This document shows positions 1 through 8,365 of a stretch of DNA of 64,000 bases, piece after piece. Under the pieces are notes generated by a model that searched no databases, had not been told where the DNA came from, and saw only the letters and a program-made list of their open reading frames with translations. A program made the position numbers and the translations under genes. The first letter of the stretch is position 1. Each line of letters begins with the position of its first letter. This DNA comes from Microbacterium croceum (lineage in GTDB: Bacteria; Actinomycetota; Actinomycetes; Actinomycetales; Microbacteriaceae): the NCBI RefSeq assembly GCF_023091245.1, contig NZ_JAHWXN010000001.1, forward strand, positions 1,240,001-1,304,000. Reading direction: 5' to 3'.

Positions 1-274
1 GCGCGTCGGTGACACGGAACACGACGGCGACCGTCGCGAGGATCACGAGGAAGGCGATCGGGTTCGGATCCGTCGTGCGCTGCCGTGCGCACAGCCCGTA
101 GCACGCCACGAGGAGGATGAGGAGCACCGCGTAGCCGATCAACGCCGCCGTATCGGTGCCGAACCGGGGATCTGCTCGTCTCCGTGCTCGGTCGCGAAGG
201 GCGTGTGCCATGCCCGGGCGGGGCACGTCGGTCTTGTCAAGGTCTCGCGCGTCGGAGTTCGCCTCGGCGGTCAC
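1..274 (-). CDS. Membrane protein, N-terminal part (runs off the window)
   Basis: This is the first ~91 residues of a minus-strand gene whose C-terminus lies outside the window. The GTG start at 274 sits 1 bp after the stop of the upstream gene, with a GGGAGAG stretch just before it, so translation is probably coupled. An ATG 21 codons further in (209-211) is an alternative start. A charged cytoplasmic-looking N-terminus of ~45 residues is followed by two hydrophobic segments (around AALIGYAVLLILLVACYGL and AFLVILATVAVVFRV). I do not recognise the family. Its job is probably linked to the membrane protein upstream. Confidence 0.6.
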   Translation of the reverse strand, partial: MTAEANSDARDLDKTDVPRPGMAHALRDRARRRADPRFGTDTAALIGYAVLLILLVACYGLCARQRTTDPNPIAFLVILATVAVVFRVTDA

Positions 275-275
275 G

Positions 276-1652
276 TCAGCTCTCCCGACCTGCGGCGGCG
301 GCGCTCACCGGCACCTCGCCCGCTTCCTCGGCTGTGGCATCGACCTCCGCAGGCGGCTGCTCCGCGAGCTCGAACAACAGCACGCCCAGCGTGGCGAGCG
401 CCAGCGTCCAGATCACGAGGCTCGGCGTCAGCGGCCGCACCAGCAGCACCACCGCTGCACCGATCACAGCGACCACGACACGCAGCAGAGTACGTTGCGC
501 ATACAGCCACCGGCCGACGCGACCCGTCGTCACCCCGTGACGCTCCCACCCCGCGCGCAGCCGTGCGGTACCGGCGTTGGTCGCGGCGCGCAGCCGGGTG
601 GGCACGGCGAAGGGGCCGCAGAACCAGACGACGACGGCGACCACGAGGGAGAGCACCAGTACGGCGATGGCCGTGTCGCGCATGGCTCCGGTGAAGGTCT
701 CGAACATCACACCCCCGGCGTCGGGTGAGACCGGCCCCGAGCGCATCGCGGCGTCGAAGAAGAGGCGACCGATCGCGAATCCGGCGAGCAGGATCACCAT
801 CGACCCGGCCAGTGCGAGGGCGGCCGTGATCCCGGCTGTCCAGCGGCGATGCGCGGCGATGACTCCGGCGGCGAGCAGCAGGAGCGAGATCCACGGCAGC
901 CACACCCCCGCCGATACCGCGAGTCCGTAGGCGAGCTGCACCGTCGGGAGGGCATCGGAGGTCGCGACGACGATCGTGCGATCGACCGTCGGGATCGCCG
1001 CGGCGAAGCCCACGCCGCGGTCGACCAGTGCATCCTTCACGGCGTCGATGATCGGCGCGAGCTGGATGCCGATCGTGCCTTCGGCGCCCAGGTCGAGCGC
1101 CACGGTCGGGTCGTTCTGCAGCGCGCCGGTGAGCTGGGCATGGCTCACCCGGAGAGCGGAAGCCCACACGTTCGCGAACGCCTCCGATTCCACGAACCTC
1201 GCGACCACGCTCGCGACGAGGGACTGGAGGCCCTGAGCTGCCGGCCCCTTCAGCAGCTCCAGCGCGCGGGTCGCCCTGTCGCCGGTCCCGAGGTCGATGA
1301 TCCCGTCGATCACGTCGGACGTCAGGGTCGGGATGTCGACCTGCTCGTCGATCACCGCGATCACCTGGGTCGTGATGAGCGACTGGATGGCGGGGTCGTC
1401 GGCCAACGGCGCGTAACTCGCGACGAACCGTTCGGTGTCGGTCAGCTGCACGTTCGCCCAGGTGGCGACGACGGCGACCGGCGCGAGCAGAGCGCCGAGC
1501 GTGATCAGCGCCGTGGCCAGAAGTGTGCGTCCCCAGGTGCGTCGGGAGCGACGTTCGACAGGGGTGTCGGACGGCAGAGCGGCTCGCAGCGTCGCGTTCT
1601 CCGCCTCCAGTGCCTGCAGTCGCTGCTGCAGCTCCTCCGTCGTCGAGGCCAT
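276..1652 (-). CDS. Multi-pass membrane protein with N-terminal coiled coil
   Basis: The product is 458 aa. Residues 1-30 look like a short coiled coil (TTEELQQRLQALEAENATLR). A membrane segment follows at about 44-66, then an extracytoplasmic domain of ~170 residues, then about five further hydrophobic helices from ~240 to 435 and an acidic tail. The arrangement resembles conserved actinobacterial membrane proteins of unknown function. It is followed without a gap by another membrane protein gene, suggesting a two-gene operon. No catalytic motif is visible, so only membrane localisation can be claimed. Confidence 0.8.
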   Translation of the reverse strand: MASTTEELQQRLQALEAENATLRAALPSDTPVERRSRRTWGRTLLATALITLGALLAPVAVVATWANVQLTDTERFVASYAPLADDPAIQSLITTQVIAVIDEQVDIPTLTSDVIDGIIDLGTGDRATRALELLKGPAAQGLQSLVASVVARFVESEAFANVWASALRVSHAQLTGALQNDPTVALDLGAEGTIGIQLAPIIDAVKDALVDRGVGFAAAIPTVDRTIVVATSDALPTVQLAYGLAVSAGVWLPWISLLLLAAGVIAAHRRWTAGITAALALAGSMVILLAGFAIGRLFFDAAMRSGPVSPDAGGVMFETFTGAMRDTAIAVLVLSLVVAVVVWFCGPFAVPTRLRAATNAGTARLRAGWERHGVTTGRVGRWLYAQRTLLRVVVAVIGAAVVLLVRPLTPSLVIWTLALATLGVLLFELAEQPPAEVDATAEEAGEVPVSAAAAGRES

Positions 1653-1728
1653 CAGGTGCTCCGATCCGTGAGTCGGCGGGATCAGGGTCAGTATGGCAGG
1701 GCGCGACGGCGATGAGAATGGCCCGTGG

Positions 1729-1758
1729 TTCGATCGTGCTGTTCGAACCCGTTATGAT
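1729..1758 (+). promoter_or_regulatory. Probable promoter of tRNA-Ser
   Basis: TTCGAT (1729-1734) and TATGAT (1753-1758) are separated by 18 bp and lie just upstream of the tRNA-Ser gene. The leader between promoter and tRNA holds a 7-bp stem-loop (GCATCCG 1767-1773 with CGGATGC 1785-1791). The -10 is a good actinobacterial sigma-70 match and the -35 is weaker. Confidence 0.45.
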
Positions 1759-1793
1759 GGCTAGGTGCATCCGTGCTTTCGGGTCGGATGCCT

Positions 1794-1882
1794 GGAGACG
1801 TCGCATAGTCCGGCCGAGTGCACCACCCTGCTAAGGTGGAGTCCCCGCAAGGGGACCAGGGGTTCAAATCCCCTCGTCTCCG
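1794..1882 (+). tRNA. tRNA-Ser(GCT)
   Basis: The acceptor stem pairs GGAGACG (1794-1800) with CGTCTCC (1875-1881), followed by discriminator G. The anticodon stem CCACC/GGTGG encloses the loop CTGCTAA, giving anticodon GCT. A long variable arm (GTCCCC GCAA GGGGAC) and the T arm with GTTCAAATC are as expected for a class II serine tRNA. The 3' end overlaps the tail of a degraded integrase, so this tRNA served as an attachment site. Confidence 0.97.
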
Positions 1883-2079
1883 CAGTAGATTCCCTGGTCA
1901 GAACCCGTTTTGCGGTTCTGTTCGACCGTTACTCCTTCCGATGGTTCGTGTTCTTTCGCGATTTCAGGGGAGTGTGAGGGGAGCGCAGCGTTCAGACGAC
2001 GCAGCGCCTCCATGTCTTGCGCCTCACCGAGAACATGCGCGTAGACCCTCAGAACGGTGTGCGGATCGTACTCAGGCGG
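1864..2079 (-). pseudogene. C-terminal relic of a tyrosine recombinase at tRNA-Ser
   Basis: The minus strand from about 2079 to a TGA at 1864-1866 reads an open ~70-codon stretch that includes PHTVLRVYAHVLGEAQ. This is the conserved C-terminal block of phage and island tyrosine integrases, with the nucleophilic tyrosine in LRVYAH. An in-frame stop lies immediately upstream, and no arginine or histidine box precedes it, so the rest of the gene is gone. The fragment's stop codon lies inside the T arm of tRNA-Ser, the usual geometry of a tRNA-targeting integrase. It marks the restriction-modification genes next door as an old island. Confidence 0.8.
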
Positions 2080-2109
2080 GCGTCAGCGCCGCGGCGAAGC
2101 GACGCGGCT

Positions 2110-3627
2110 TCAGAAGAGCATTAGCGCCTCTTGTTCGGCGACACGATCCTGCACCAGTGCAAGCGCCCGCTCGACATCAAACTCGACCCCCGCCTCAACC
2201 GCCGTCGCCTGAGAGTCTCGAAGGATAGCGTCAGGGTCGGTCGGGAGCTTCGACAGATCGATGCGCGCGAGGAGCTTCTTCGTGATCGGGCGCTTTGAGT
2301 CCCAGAACACCAGCGACTCGATGAAAAGCCGAGCCTCGGCGCTGTTGAGCTGAGCGGCCACGACGGCGGCCTCCGTGCCGTCCTCGAATGGCAGGAAGTA
2401 GCAGGTGTCATCAAGTACCACTGGCTGGTCCTGGATCGGCGCGACCAGGCGGAAGATTGCCTCCTTATGCAGACCCGACACGGCGACCTTGAAGGGCGCG
2501 TACGTGTAGTCACCGTGGCCGAACACCGAGAAGCGCGGACGGTTGCGATAGATCGACGACTTACGCCCGTCCAACGCCTCAGCATTAGCGCTCAGGTAGT
2601 CCCACAGCTTCGGTGCGACCATCGCGAGGTGCGACGTGTCCGCGCCAAAGGTCTTCTGGGGTACCAGCACCCACTTTCTGAGCGCGCGGTGCTTGCCTCG
2701 GAAGATGTCGGTGCACTTGAGCAGGGGAAAGACGTACTCACTCTCAACATCGAGAACGACCCCCTGCGCTGTCGTCGGCGCGGGCGTGGCATCAAGTTCG
2801 AAGACCTTGGAGGCGTCATGCTTCAACCCCGAGCGCCAGACCAGGGACGAAACCCCGTCGGCCTCGCGAACGGCGAGGTATCCATCGACATCAGATACGA
2901 GACGACCATCGACCACGCCAAACCGGCTCGTCGGCTCCGCGTCCGGAGCGAACACATCCTCAAAGACGTTCACCGTGTAATCGGGGGTGTTGCTCGGGTC
3001 AGCCGTGACGACGAACAGACACGCATCGACGGCGGCATCGAACCACCGCTTCGCATCAATCCGGTACACACTGGCGGAGGCGATGGGAAGCTTCGCCGCC
3101 GCCGCGTGCTCGATGACGTTCCGAGCAACCTGCGTCTTGCAGAGCATCGCAAGCTGGAGCGCCTCTTTGCGCAGGTCCCCGAGGCACTTCAAGATGATGT
3201 ACTCGCACACGTCGAAGTTTGATCCTCCGAGCAGGGCGTCGAAGCCCTTTGCGCCCTTGAAGTTCTCCTTCGGCGGGAGGTTCTTGGAGTCCATGCGGTT
3301 GAGTTCCGCTGAAGTGACCCACGGTGGGTTGCCCACGACTCGTAGTGGGCCGTTGGTCTGCCACTCGACATCCGTCGCAAGGTCACTAAGGAAGATGTTG
3401 CCGACCGATACGCGCGCCCACTTCGATGCCTGTTCGGCGTACTCCGGCTGGATCTCAAGACCGACCCGCTCTGTGCCCGGCTGCAGGACTGCCGAGGCAT
3501 GGAGGAAAGAGCCGACCCCGCACGTCGGCTCTAGAACACGCGCGTCATCCGGGAGCCCCACCACGCGGAGGCACTGCTCCGCCAATGCGAGCGGAGTCTG
3601 GAAGTCGCCGAACTCGTTGTTAGGCAC
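2110..3627 (-). CDS. Type II DNA N6-adenine methyltransferase
   Basis: This 505-aa protein methylates adenine in the recognition site of a restriction-modification system. Visible motifs are motif X (GDFQTP, residues 7-12), SAM-binding motif I (VLEPTCGVGSF, 31-41) and catalytic motif IV (NPPW, 100-103). That order (X, I, IV, then a C-terminal recognition domain) fits gamma-class adenine methylases. The start is a GTG at 3627 that overlaps the end of the upstream nuclease gene by 8 bp, so the pair is translationally coupled. Base composition is visibly less G+C-rich than the flanks, consistent with acquisition. Recognition sequence unknown. Confidence 0.88.
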   Translation of the reverse strand: MPNNEFGDFQTPLALAEQCLRVVGLPDDARVLEPTCGVGSFLHASAVLQPGTERVGLEIQPEYAEQASKWARVSVGNIFLSDLATDVEWQTNGPLRVVGNPPWVTSAELNRMDSKNLPPKENFKGAKGFDALLGGSNFDVCEYIILKCLGDLRKEALQLAMLCKTQVARNVIEHAAAAKLPIASASVYRIDAKRWFDAAVDACLFVVTADPSNTPDYTVNVFEDVFAPDAEPTSRFGVVDGRLVSDVDGYLAVREADGVSSLVWRSGLKHDASKVFELDATPAPTTAQGVVLDVESEYVFPLLKCTDIFRGKHRALRKWVLVPQKTFGADTSHLAMVAPKLWDYLSANAEALDGRKSSIYRNRPRFSVFGHGDYTYAPFKVAVSGLHKEAIFRLVAPIQDQPVVLDDTCYFLPFEDGTEAAVVAAQLNSAEARLFIESLVFWDSKRPITKKLLARIDLSKLPTDPDAILRDSQATAVEAGVEFDVERALALVQDRVAEQEALMLF

Positions 3628-4378
3628 TTAGATCCACCACTTCGGGCGCGATGGTCCCCGCGATAGCGGTCGAGATCGCTCGACTATACGCAAGTCTCCA
3701 TTGGAGCGCGTTGGAGATCGTGAGCACACCCTGTTCCGGCACATCATCGACCAAGCGCTCGGCGAGTACACGCCGACTCACTTCATCAAGGGGAATGTTC
3801 TTGTCTTCGAGCAGGGCGTCGAGGTCGTCTATCACGGATTCCCGATTCCCGAACGGACCATCTGACAGTTGTTCGACCATCGATCGGATCTGAGTGGTCA
3901 ATATATAGTCGCCGGTCCGCGCCTGATCGATGTAGACCACATGCTTGATGTCGAGGAAGGCCGCCCGTTGTTCGGAGTCGTCTACCTTGACGTAGACAAT
4001 GACGAGCAGATTGTACCCGAGCCCGTAGATCTTCTGGGTGGCGTCCCGGTACGGGCACGACGACTGAGGCTTCGACAGGGAGGTTACTTTGAGGTCTGTG
4101 TTCAGAGTTGGGAAGTCGAGACCGTTTGCCGCGTTGCCAACGGTGAGGTCGAAGCGCTGTTGGAGGTACGTCTTGAATCCCGCCTCAACTGCGGTCCCAA
4201 CCGCCTTGCCATCGGTGGCGTTATACAGGCCGGGGAATGGCGTCGTTCGCAACTCGGCGGCGAACTCGGATGCCGCAACGTGGAACAGATCACGTGTGAG
4301 CGGGGGTAGGGACGGCACAGGCGGGACCTCAGGATCTCGGAGAGCGGTTCGGTGGGAGCGCGCGTAGAGGCTCATCAT
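3620..4378 (-). CDS. Type II restriction endonuclease (PD-(D/E)xK-like)
   Basis: This 252-aa protein precedes and overlaps the methylase gene. Residues 87-100 (GLDFPTLNTDLKVTS) contain a D95-x-K97 pair preceded by acidic residues, as in PD-(D/E)xK nucleases. The following block (SLSKPQSSCPY, then QKIYGLGYNLLVIVY) resembles sequences I recall from annotated type II restriction enzymes. Function rests on these motifs plus tight linkage to the methylase. The nuclease comes first and no controller (C) gene is visible, which is unusual given the need to methylate before cutting. The ATG pair at 4373-4378 lacks a strong ribosome-binding site. Confidence 0.78.
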   Translation of the reverse strand: MMSLYARSHRTALRDPEVPPVPSLPPLTRDLFHVAASEFAAELRTTPFPGLYNATDGKAVGTAVEAGFKTYLQQRFDLTVGNAANGLDFPTLNTDLKVTSLSKPQSSCPYRDATQKIYGLGYNLLVIVYVKVDDSEQRAAFLDIKHVVYIDQARTGDYILTTQIRSMVEQLSDGPFGNRESVIDDLDALLEDKNIPLDEVSRRVLAERLVDDVPEQGVLTISNALQWRLAYSRAISTAIAGTIAPEVVDLSA

Positions 4379-4564
4379 TGATTACGTGCAAGAGTACCGA
4401 GCGCGTATGCCCGACCCCGTGAACGCCGCGCAACGGCCACAGGGACACTAGCCCGGCTGAGAAACTGCCTATCGCCGCCGCTCCGCTCGTCGCTGTCCAT
4501 GCCACAGCCAACATCGGCGGGCAGCAACGGTCACAGGCGAGGCAGCTGGGATGCGCGAGTGAGA

Positions 4565-5362
4565 TCAGTCGCCGGGCGTCGCAGCGGAGGGTCGACGCCC
4601 GGCGATGCGATCGGAGAGCAGCTTGGCTCCCGCCGGCGAGGTGAAACCGCCGTCGACCGGCGCCTCGGCTCCCGTGACGTAGGCGGCATCATCCGACAGC
4701 AGGAAGGCGACGACCGAGGCGACATCGGCGGGGGAGCCGACGCGCTCGAGAGGGGTGAGCTCGAGCTGCGCCTCGCGCATCGTCGGAGGCGCGGATGCCG
4801 TCATCTCGGTCTCGATGAATCCGGGGTGCACCACGTTGACGCGGATGCCGCGAGGGCCGAGCTCCGTCGCCGCGGCGTGGACGAGGCCGCGCAGCCCCCA
4901 TTTCGACGCGGTGTACGCGGCCGGGTAGTGGCCCATCAGCGCTGCCGAGGATCCGATGCAGACGATCGAGGACCCCGCCGTCATCAGGGCGCTCATCGTC
5001 TGGATTCCCCGCAGCGACCCGGTGAGGTTCACGTCCAGAACGCGCTGCCAGTCGGCGACGGCGATCTCACCGACACGTGCGCGGTGCGTGGTGCCGGCGT
5101 TGCTGACGAGCCCCTTCACCGGCAGCTCGCCGAACGTGTCGACGAGCCACGCGGCGAGAGCGTGCCACGACGCCTCGTCTGTCACGTCGAGGCGTCGGTA
5201 GGCGATTCCCGGCCGATCGAGTGCCTCGGACGCCGAGTCGTCGAGGTCGGTCGCGACCACCTGTACCGCGTGGGCAGCGAGGTGCTGAGCGACGGCAGCT
5301 CCCAGGCCCCTGGCAGCTCCGGTGACGATGACGACGGACCCGTCGCCGAAAGATGCGTGCAT
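4565..5362 (-). CDS. Short-chain dehydrogenase/reductase (SDR)
   Basis: This classical SDR of 265 aa has the cofactor motif TGAARGLG near residue 15, the NAG motif (SNAGT), the catalytic Ser (IGSSAALMG) and the Tyr-x3-Lys motif (YTASK), and ends with the usual GG(F)xS segment. An aspartate after beta-2 (VVATDLDD) suggests NAD(H) preference. The substrate cannot be told. The ATG at 5362 is chosen because the Rossmann fold starts directly after it. A GGAGAG lies immediately before this ATG, closer than usual, so an upstream in-frame GTG remains possible. It is a single gene facing away from the transporter gene. Confidence 0.88.
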   Translation of the reverse strand: MHASFGDGSVVIVTGAARGLGAAVAQHLAAHAVQVVATDLDDSASEALDRPGIAYRRLDVTDEASWHALAAWLVDTFGELPVKGLVSNAGTTHRARVGEIAVADWQRVLDVNLTGSLRGIQTMSALMTAGSSIVCIGSSAALMGHYPAAYTASKWGLRGLVHAAATELGPRGIRVNVVHPGFIETEMTASAPPTMREAQLELTPLERVGSPADVASVVAFLLSDDAAYVTGAEAPVDGGFTSPAGAKLLSDRIAGRRPSAATPGD

Positions 5363-5549
5363 CTCTCCGATGCTACGCACTGCGCCGCGTCCGCCACGAT
5401 GGCAGTGGTGATGCCGGGTATCCACCACGCTGAGGTCGCTCCGACGCGGCGGTCGATGGCGCGTGCGGCTCTTCTGCGGGTCGGTTCCGTTCCGCGGTCT
5501 TCGGCTCGGTCCCGATATCGATGGAACGCCATCCGGTAAGGTCGCGGTC

Positions 5550-7166
5550 ATGGCGACCGCAACGACGCAGACACCACGACGCGAGGCCTTCGGGTCGCGG
5601 AACGTGTTCATCCTCTCGGCGATCGGCTCTGCTGTCGGGCTCGGCAACATCTGGCGATTTCCCTACGTCGCGTATGAAGGCGGGGGTGGGGCGTTCCTCA
5701 TCCCGTACCTGTGCGCGCTGCTGACCGCCGGCATCCCGCTGCTGTTCTTCGACTACGCGATCGGTCACCGCTTCCGTGGCTCTGCGCCGCTCGCCTTCCG
5801 GCGGATGCATCGTGCGGCCGAGCCCCTGGGGTGGTGGCAGGTGCTCATCTGCGTGGTCATCGCCGTGTACTACGCGGTGATCATCGCCTGGGCGGCCATG
5901 TACACGTGGTTCTCGGCGCAGCTCACCTGGGGCCCGGGGAACGAGAACGACTTCTTCTTCACCGACTTCCTTCGCTCGGCCGACGTCGCGGAGGTCGGGG
6001 TGTCCACCGACTTCGTACCGCAGGTCGGGATCCCGCTCGTGGTCGTCTGGCTCGTCGTCATCGGCATCATGGCGCTGGGGGTCAAGCGCGGCATCGGGCG
6101 CGCGAACATGATCCTGATGCCGTTGCTGACGGTCATGTTCGCGATCCTCGTCGTGCAGTCGCTCTTCCTGCCGGGAGCGGCGGAGGGACTCGACGCCTTC
6201 TTCGCCCCGAACTGGGAGGCGCTGGCCGACCCCGCCGTCTGGGCCTCGGCCTATGGCCACATCTTCTTCTCGCTCTCGGTCGCCTTCGGCATCATGGTCA
6301 CCTACTCCTCGTACCTGAAGCGCAAGACCGACCTCACCGGCTCGGGTCTCGTCGTCGCCTTCGCGAACTCGGGCTTCGAGATCCTCGCCGGCATCGGCGT
6401 GTTCGCGGCGCTCGGGTTCATGGCGCAGGCGCAGGGGACGGATGTCGCCGGAGTCGCGACATCCGGCATCGGGCTCGCGTTCATCGCCTTCCCGACGATC
6501 GTGTCGCAGGCGGCGGGCGGGTCGATCATCGGCGTGCTGTTCTTCGGCGCGCTGGTCTTCGCCGGCATCACCTCGCTGATCTCGATCCTCGAGGTCATCG
6601 TCGCGGCTCTCCAGGACAAGCTGGGCTGGGGGCGCATCCGCACGACGCTCACCGTGTCGATCCCGCTGGCGGTGATCTCGATGGCGTTGTTCTCGACGAC
6701 GACGGCGATCTCCGTCCTCGACACCGCAGACGCGTTCGTCAACGCGTTCGGGATCATGGCCGTCGCCTTGGTCGCCGTGATCGTCGTCGCCTGGTTCCTG
6801 CACAAGCTGCCGACGTTGACCGATCACCTCAACCGGCGCTCGAGCTTCCCGGTGGGCAGGCTCTGGAAGATCCTGATCGGTGTGCTCGCTCCGCTGGTTC
6901 TCGGCTACCTCTTGGTCACGGGGCTCATAGAGAAGATCTCCGAACCTTACGGCGGCTACCCCTCCTGGTTCGTCGCGGTGTTCGGCTGGGGGATGGTGAT
7001 CGCTCTGGTGATCATCGCCTTCCTGCTCTCCGCGTTGCCGTGGGGACGCCGTTCGCACGCGAAGGACGATCCCGAGTACGACGACTTCCTCGAAGAGGAG
7101 AGCTATCCCGCCGACCCCGAGACGGCAGCGGTTCCCGTGTTCACGGCGAAGGAGACGCGCGCATGA
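5550..7166 (+). CDS. metP: Sodium-dependent amino-acid symporter (NSS family, MetP-like)
   Basis: This 538-aa membrane protein has about 12 helices. The N-terminal motif AIGSAVGLGNIWRFPYV is the unwound TM1 substrate/Na+ site of neurotransmitter:sodium symporters. The gene overlaps by ATGA a 44-aa one-helix protein of the MetS type, the arrangement known for the methionine/alanine importer MetPS of Corynebacterium glutamicum. This makes methionine or alanine the likely substrate, inferred from family and pairing. The start at 5550 follows GGTAAGG. The cytoplasmic C-terminus is rich in Glu and Asp. Confidence 0.88.
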   Translation: MATATTQTPRREAFGSRNVFILSAIGSAVGLGNIWRFPYVAYEGGGGAFLIPYLCALLTAGIPLLFFDYAIGHRFRGSAPLAFRRMHRAAEPLGWWQVLICVVIAVYYAVIIAWAAMYTWFSAQLTWGPGNENDFFFTDFLRSADVAEVGVSTDFVPQVGIPLVVVWLVVIGIMALGVKRGIGRANMILMPLLTVMFAILVVQSLFLPGAAEGLDAFFAPNWEALADPAVWASAYGHIFFSLSVAFGIMVTYSSYLKRKTDLTGSGLVVAFANSGFEILAGIGVFAALGFMAQAQGTDVAGVATSGIGLAFIAFPTIVSQAAGGSIIGVLFFGALVFAGITSLISILEVIVAALQDKLGWGRIRTTLTVSIPLAVISMALFSTTTAISVLDTADAFVNAFGIMAVALVAVIVVAWFLHKLPTLTDHLNRRSSFPVGRLWKILIGVLAPLVLGYLLVTGLIEKISEPYGGYPSWFVAVFGWGMVIALVIIAFLLSALPWGRRSHAKDDPEYDDFLEEESYPADPETAAVPVFTAKETRA

Positions 7167-7297
7167 CCACGACAGCCATCGTCATGATGATCATCGCCAT
7201 GGTCACGGTCTGGGGCGGCCTGATCGCCGCGGTCGTCAACCTCGCCCGTCATCCGGAAGAGTCCCAGACCGAGCCGGCGCCGCCCGTCGAGCTCTGA
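7163..7297 (+). CDS. metS: MetS-type small subunit of the amino-acid importer
   Basis: The product is only 44 aa: one membrane helix (AIVMMIIAMVTVWGGLIAAV) followed by a short cytoplasmic tail NLARHPEESQ. This matches the small MetS subunit family that partners NSS transporters in actinobacteria. The start codon overlaps the metP stop (ATGA), so the two are made in step. In Corynebacterium the small subunit is required for transport; the same role is inferred here. Confidence 0.88.
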   Translation: MTTTAIVMMIIAMVTVWGGLIAAVVNLARHPEESQTEPAPPVEL

Positions 7298-7408
7298 CGG
7301 CGCCTCGTCCTCTCCGGCTCCCGTCGGCGCGACCCGATCGGATCGGTCGCGAACGATCGGGTCTGCGGCCTACCCTCGTGACGACGATGGAGGGGTAAGG
7401 AGGACCGC

Positions 7409-8272
7409 ATGATCGGAACGCTCAACGCCCTGGTCGATCTCGCCGAGCAACACACGGATGACGAGATCGACGTCGCGGTGTTCGCCCGCGAGCACGGCAC
7501 GACGGAGTACCATCTGCGCCGGATGTTCTCGGCGCTGGCGGGCATGCCGTTGTCGGAGTACGTGCGTCGTCGCCGGATGACGCGCGCCGGAGCGGAGCTC
7601 GTCGCCGGGGCGCCCAGCCTGCTCGATGTCGCCGTGCGTCACGGCTACGGATCGGTCGAGGCGTTCGGCCGCGCGTTCCGGGCCGTGCACGGCATCGGGC
7701 CGGCGGATGTACGCCGAGACGGTGGTCCTCTCCGCACACAACCCACGCTCCGGTTCCGCCTGAGCGTCGAAGGGAGCACCCCGATGCACGTCACCATCAC
7801 CACCCGACCCGAGCTCGTGCTCGCCGGACATGCAGCCACCGTGCCGCTGATCCACGAGGGCGTCAATCCACACATCCAGCAGCACATCGCCGGAATCCCC
7901 GCAGAGGAGCACGTCCGCCTGAAATCGCTCTCCGACGCCGAGCCCGGCGGCATCCTGGCGGTCACCGCAGACGTCGAGCCGGATGCGCCGGAGGGGTCGC
8001 CCCTCACCTACCTGCACGGCGTCGCGCTGCAGGCGTCCACATCGGTGCCGGACGACCTGGACCGGATGCCTCTGGAGGCCGGCGCCTGGGCCGTGTTCGC
8101 GTCAGAGGGCCCGTTCCCTGAGACGCTGCAGAACCTGTGGGCGGCGACCGCGACGGAGTGGTTCCCGTCGAACCCCTGGCGACTGCGTCCCGGCCCGTCG
8201 ATCGTGCGCTACCTCGAGTTCACCGGCACGCACGCGTCGTGCGAGCTCTGGCTCCCGGTCGAACCCGCGTGA
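7409..8272 (+). CDS. AraC-family regulator with GyrI-like effector domain
   Basis: The 287-aa protein has an N-terminal AraC DNA-binding domain of ~100 residues (HLRRMFSALAGMPLSEYVRRRRM is the signature helix) and a C-terminal GyrI-like small-molecule domain from about residue 125 (MHVTITTRPELVLAGH). This is the layout of Rob/BmrR-type multidrug-sensing regulators. The ATG at 7409 is preceded by GGAGG. A strong terminator follows, then a free-standing GyrI-like gene, so the two effector-type proteins may share a ligand class. Confidence 0.87.
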   Translation: MIGTLNALVDLAEQHTDDEIDVAVFAREHGTTEYHLRRMFSALAGMPLSEYVRRRRMTRAGAELVAGAPSLLDVAVRHGYGSVEAFGRAFRAVHGIGPADVRRDGGPLRTQPTLRFRLSVEGSTPMHVTITTRPELVLAGHAATVPLIHEGVNPHIQQHIAGIPAEEHVRLKSLSDAEPGGILAVTADVEPDAPEGSPLTYLHGVALQASTSVPDDLDRMPLEAGAWAVFASEGPFPETLQNLWAATATEWFPSNPWRLRPGPSIVRYLEFTGTHASCELWLPVEPA

Positions 8273-8282
8273 GATCCTGACC

Positions 8283-8315
8283 CGGTGGGCGCGTCCTTCG
8301 GGGACGGGCCCACCG
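8283..8315 (+). terminator. Hairpin terminator after the AraC regulator
   Basis: Two stacked stems, CGGTGGGC/GCCCACCG (8283-8290 with 8308-8315) and CGTCC/GGACG (8292-8296 with 8302-8306), close on a TTCGG loop. It lies between the araC-type stop and the next start. There is no T-run, as is common in high-GC actinobacteria. Confidence 0.7.
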
Positions 8316-8365
8316 GTGTCCGCGCCCCGTGCCACACTGGCCCCAGAAACAGAGGAGGCCACGGC

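Noticed and set aside
4379..4564. A right-end attachment repeat for the tRNA-Ser island
   Set aside because: No copy of the tRNA-Ser 3' end was found there by reading. The end may be lost.
5373..7058. 561-aa open frame on the minus strand opposite metP
   Set aside because: It is rich in Arg, Asp and Glu with no domains, and mirrors a clear transporter gene. It is a high-GC antisense shadow.
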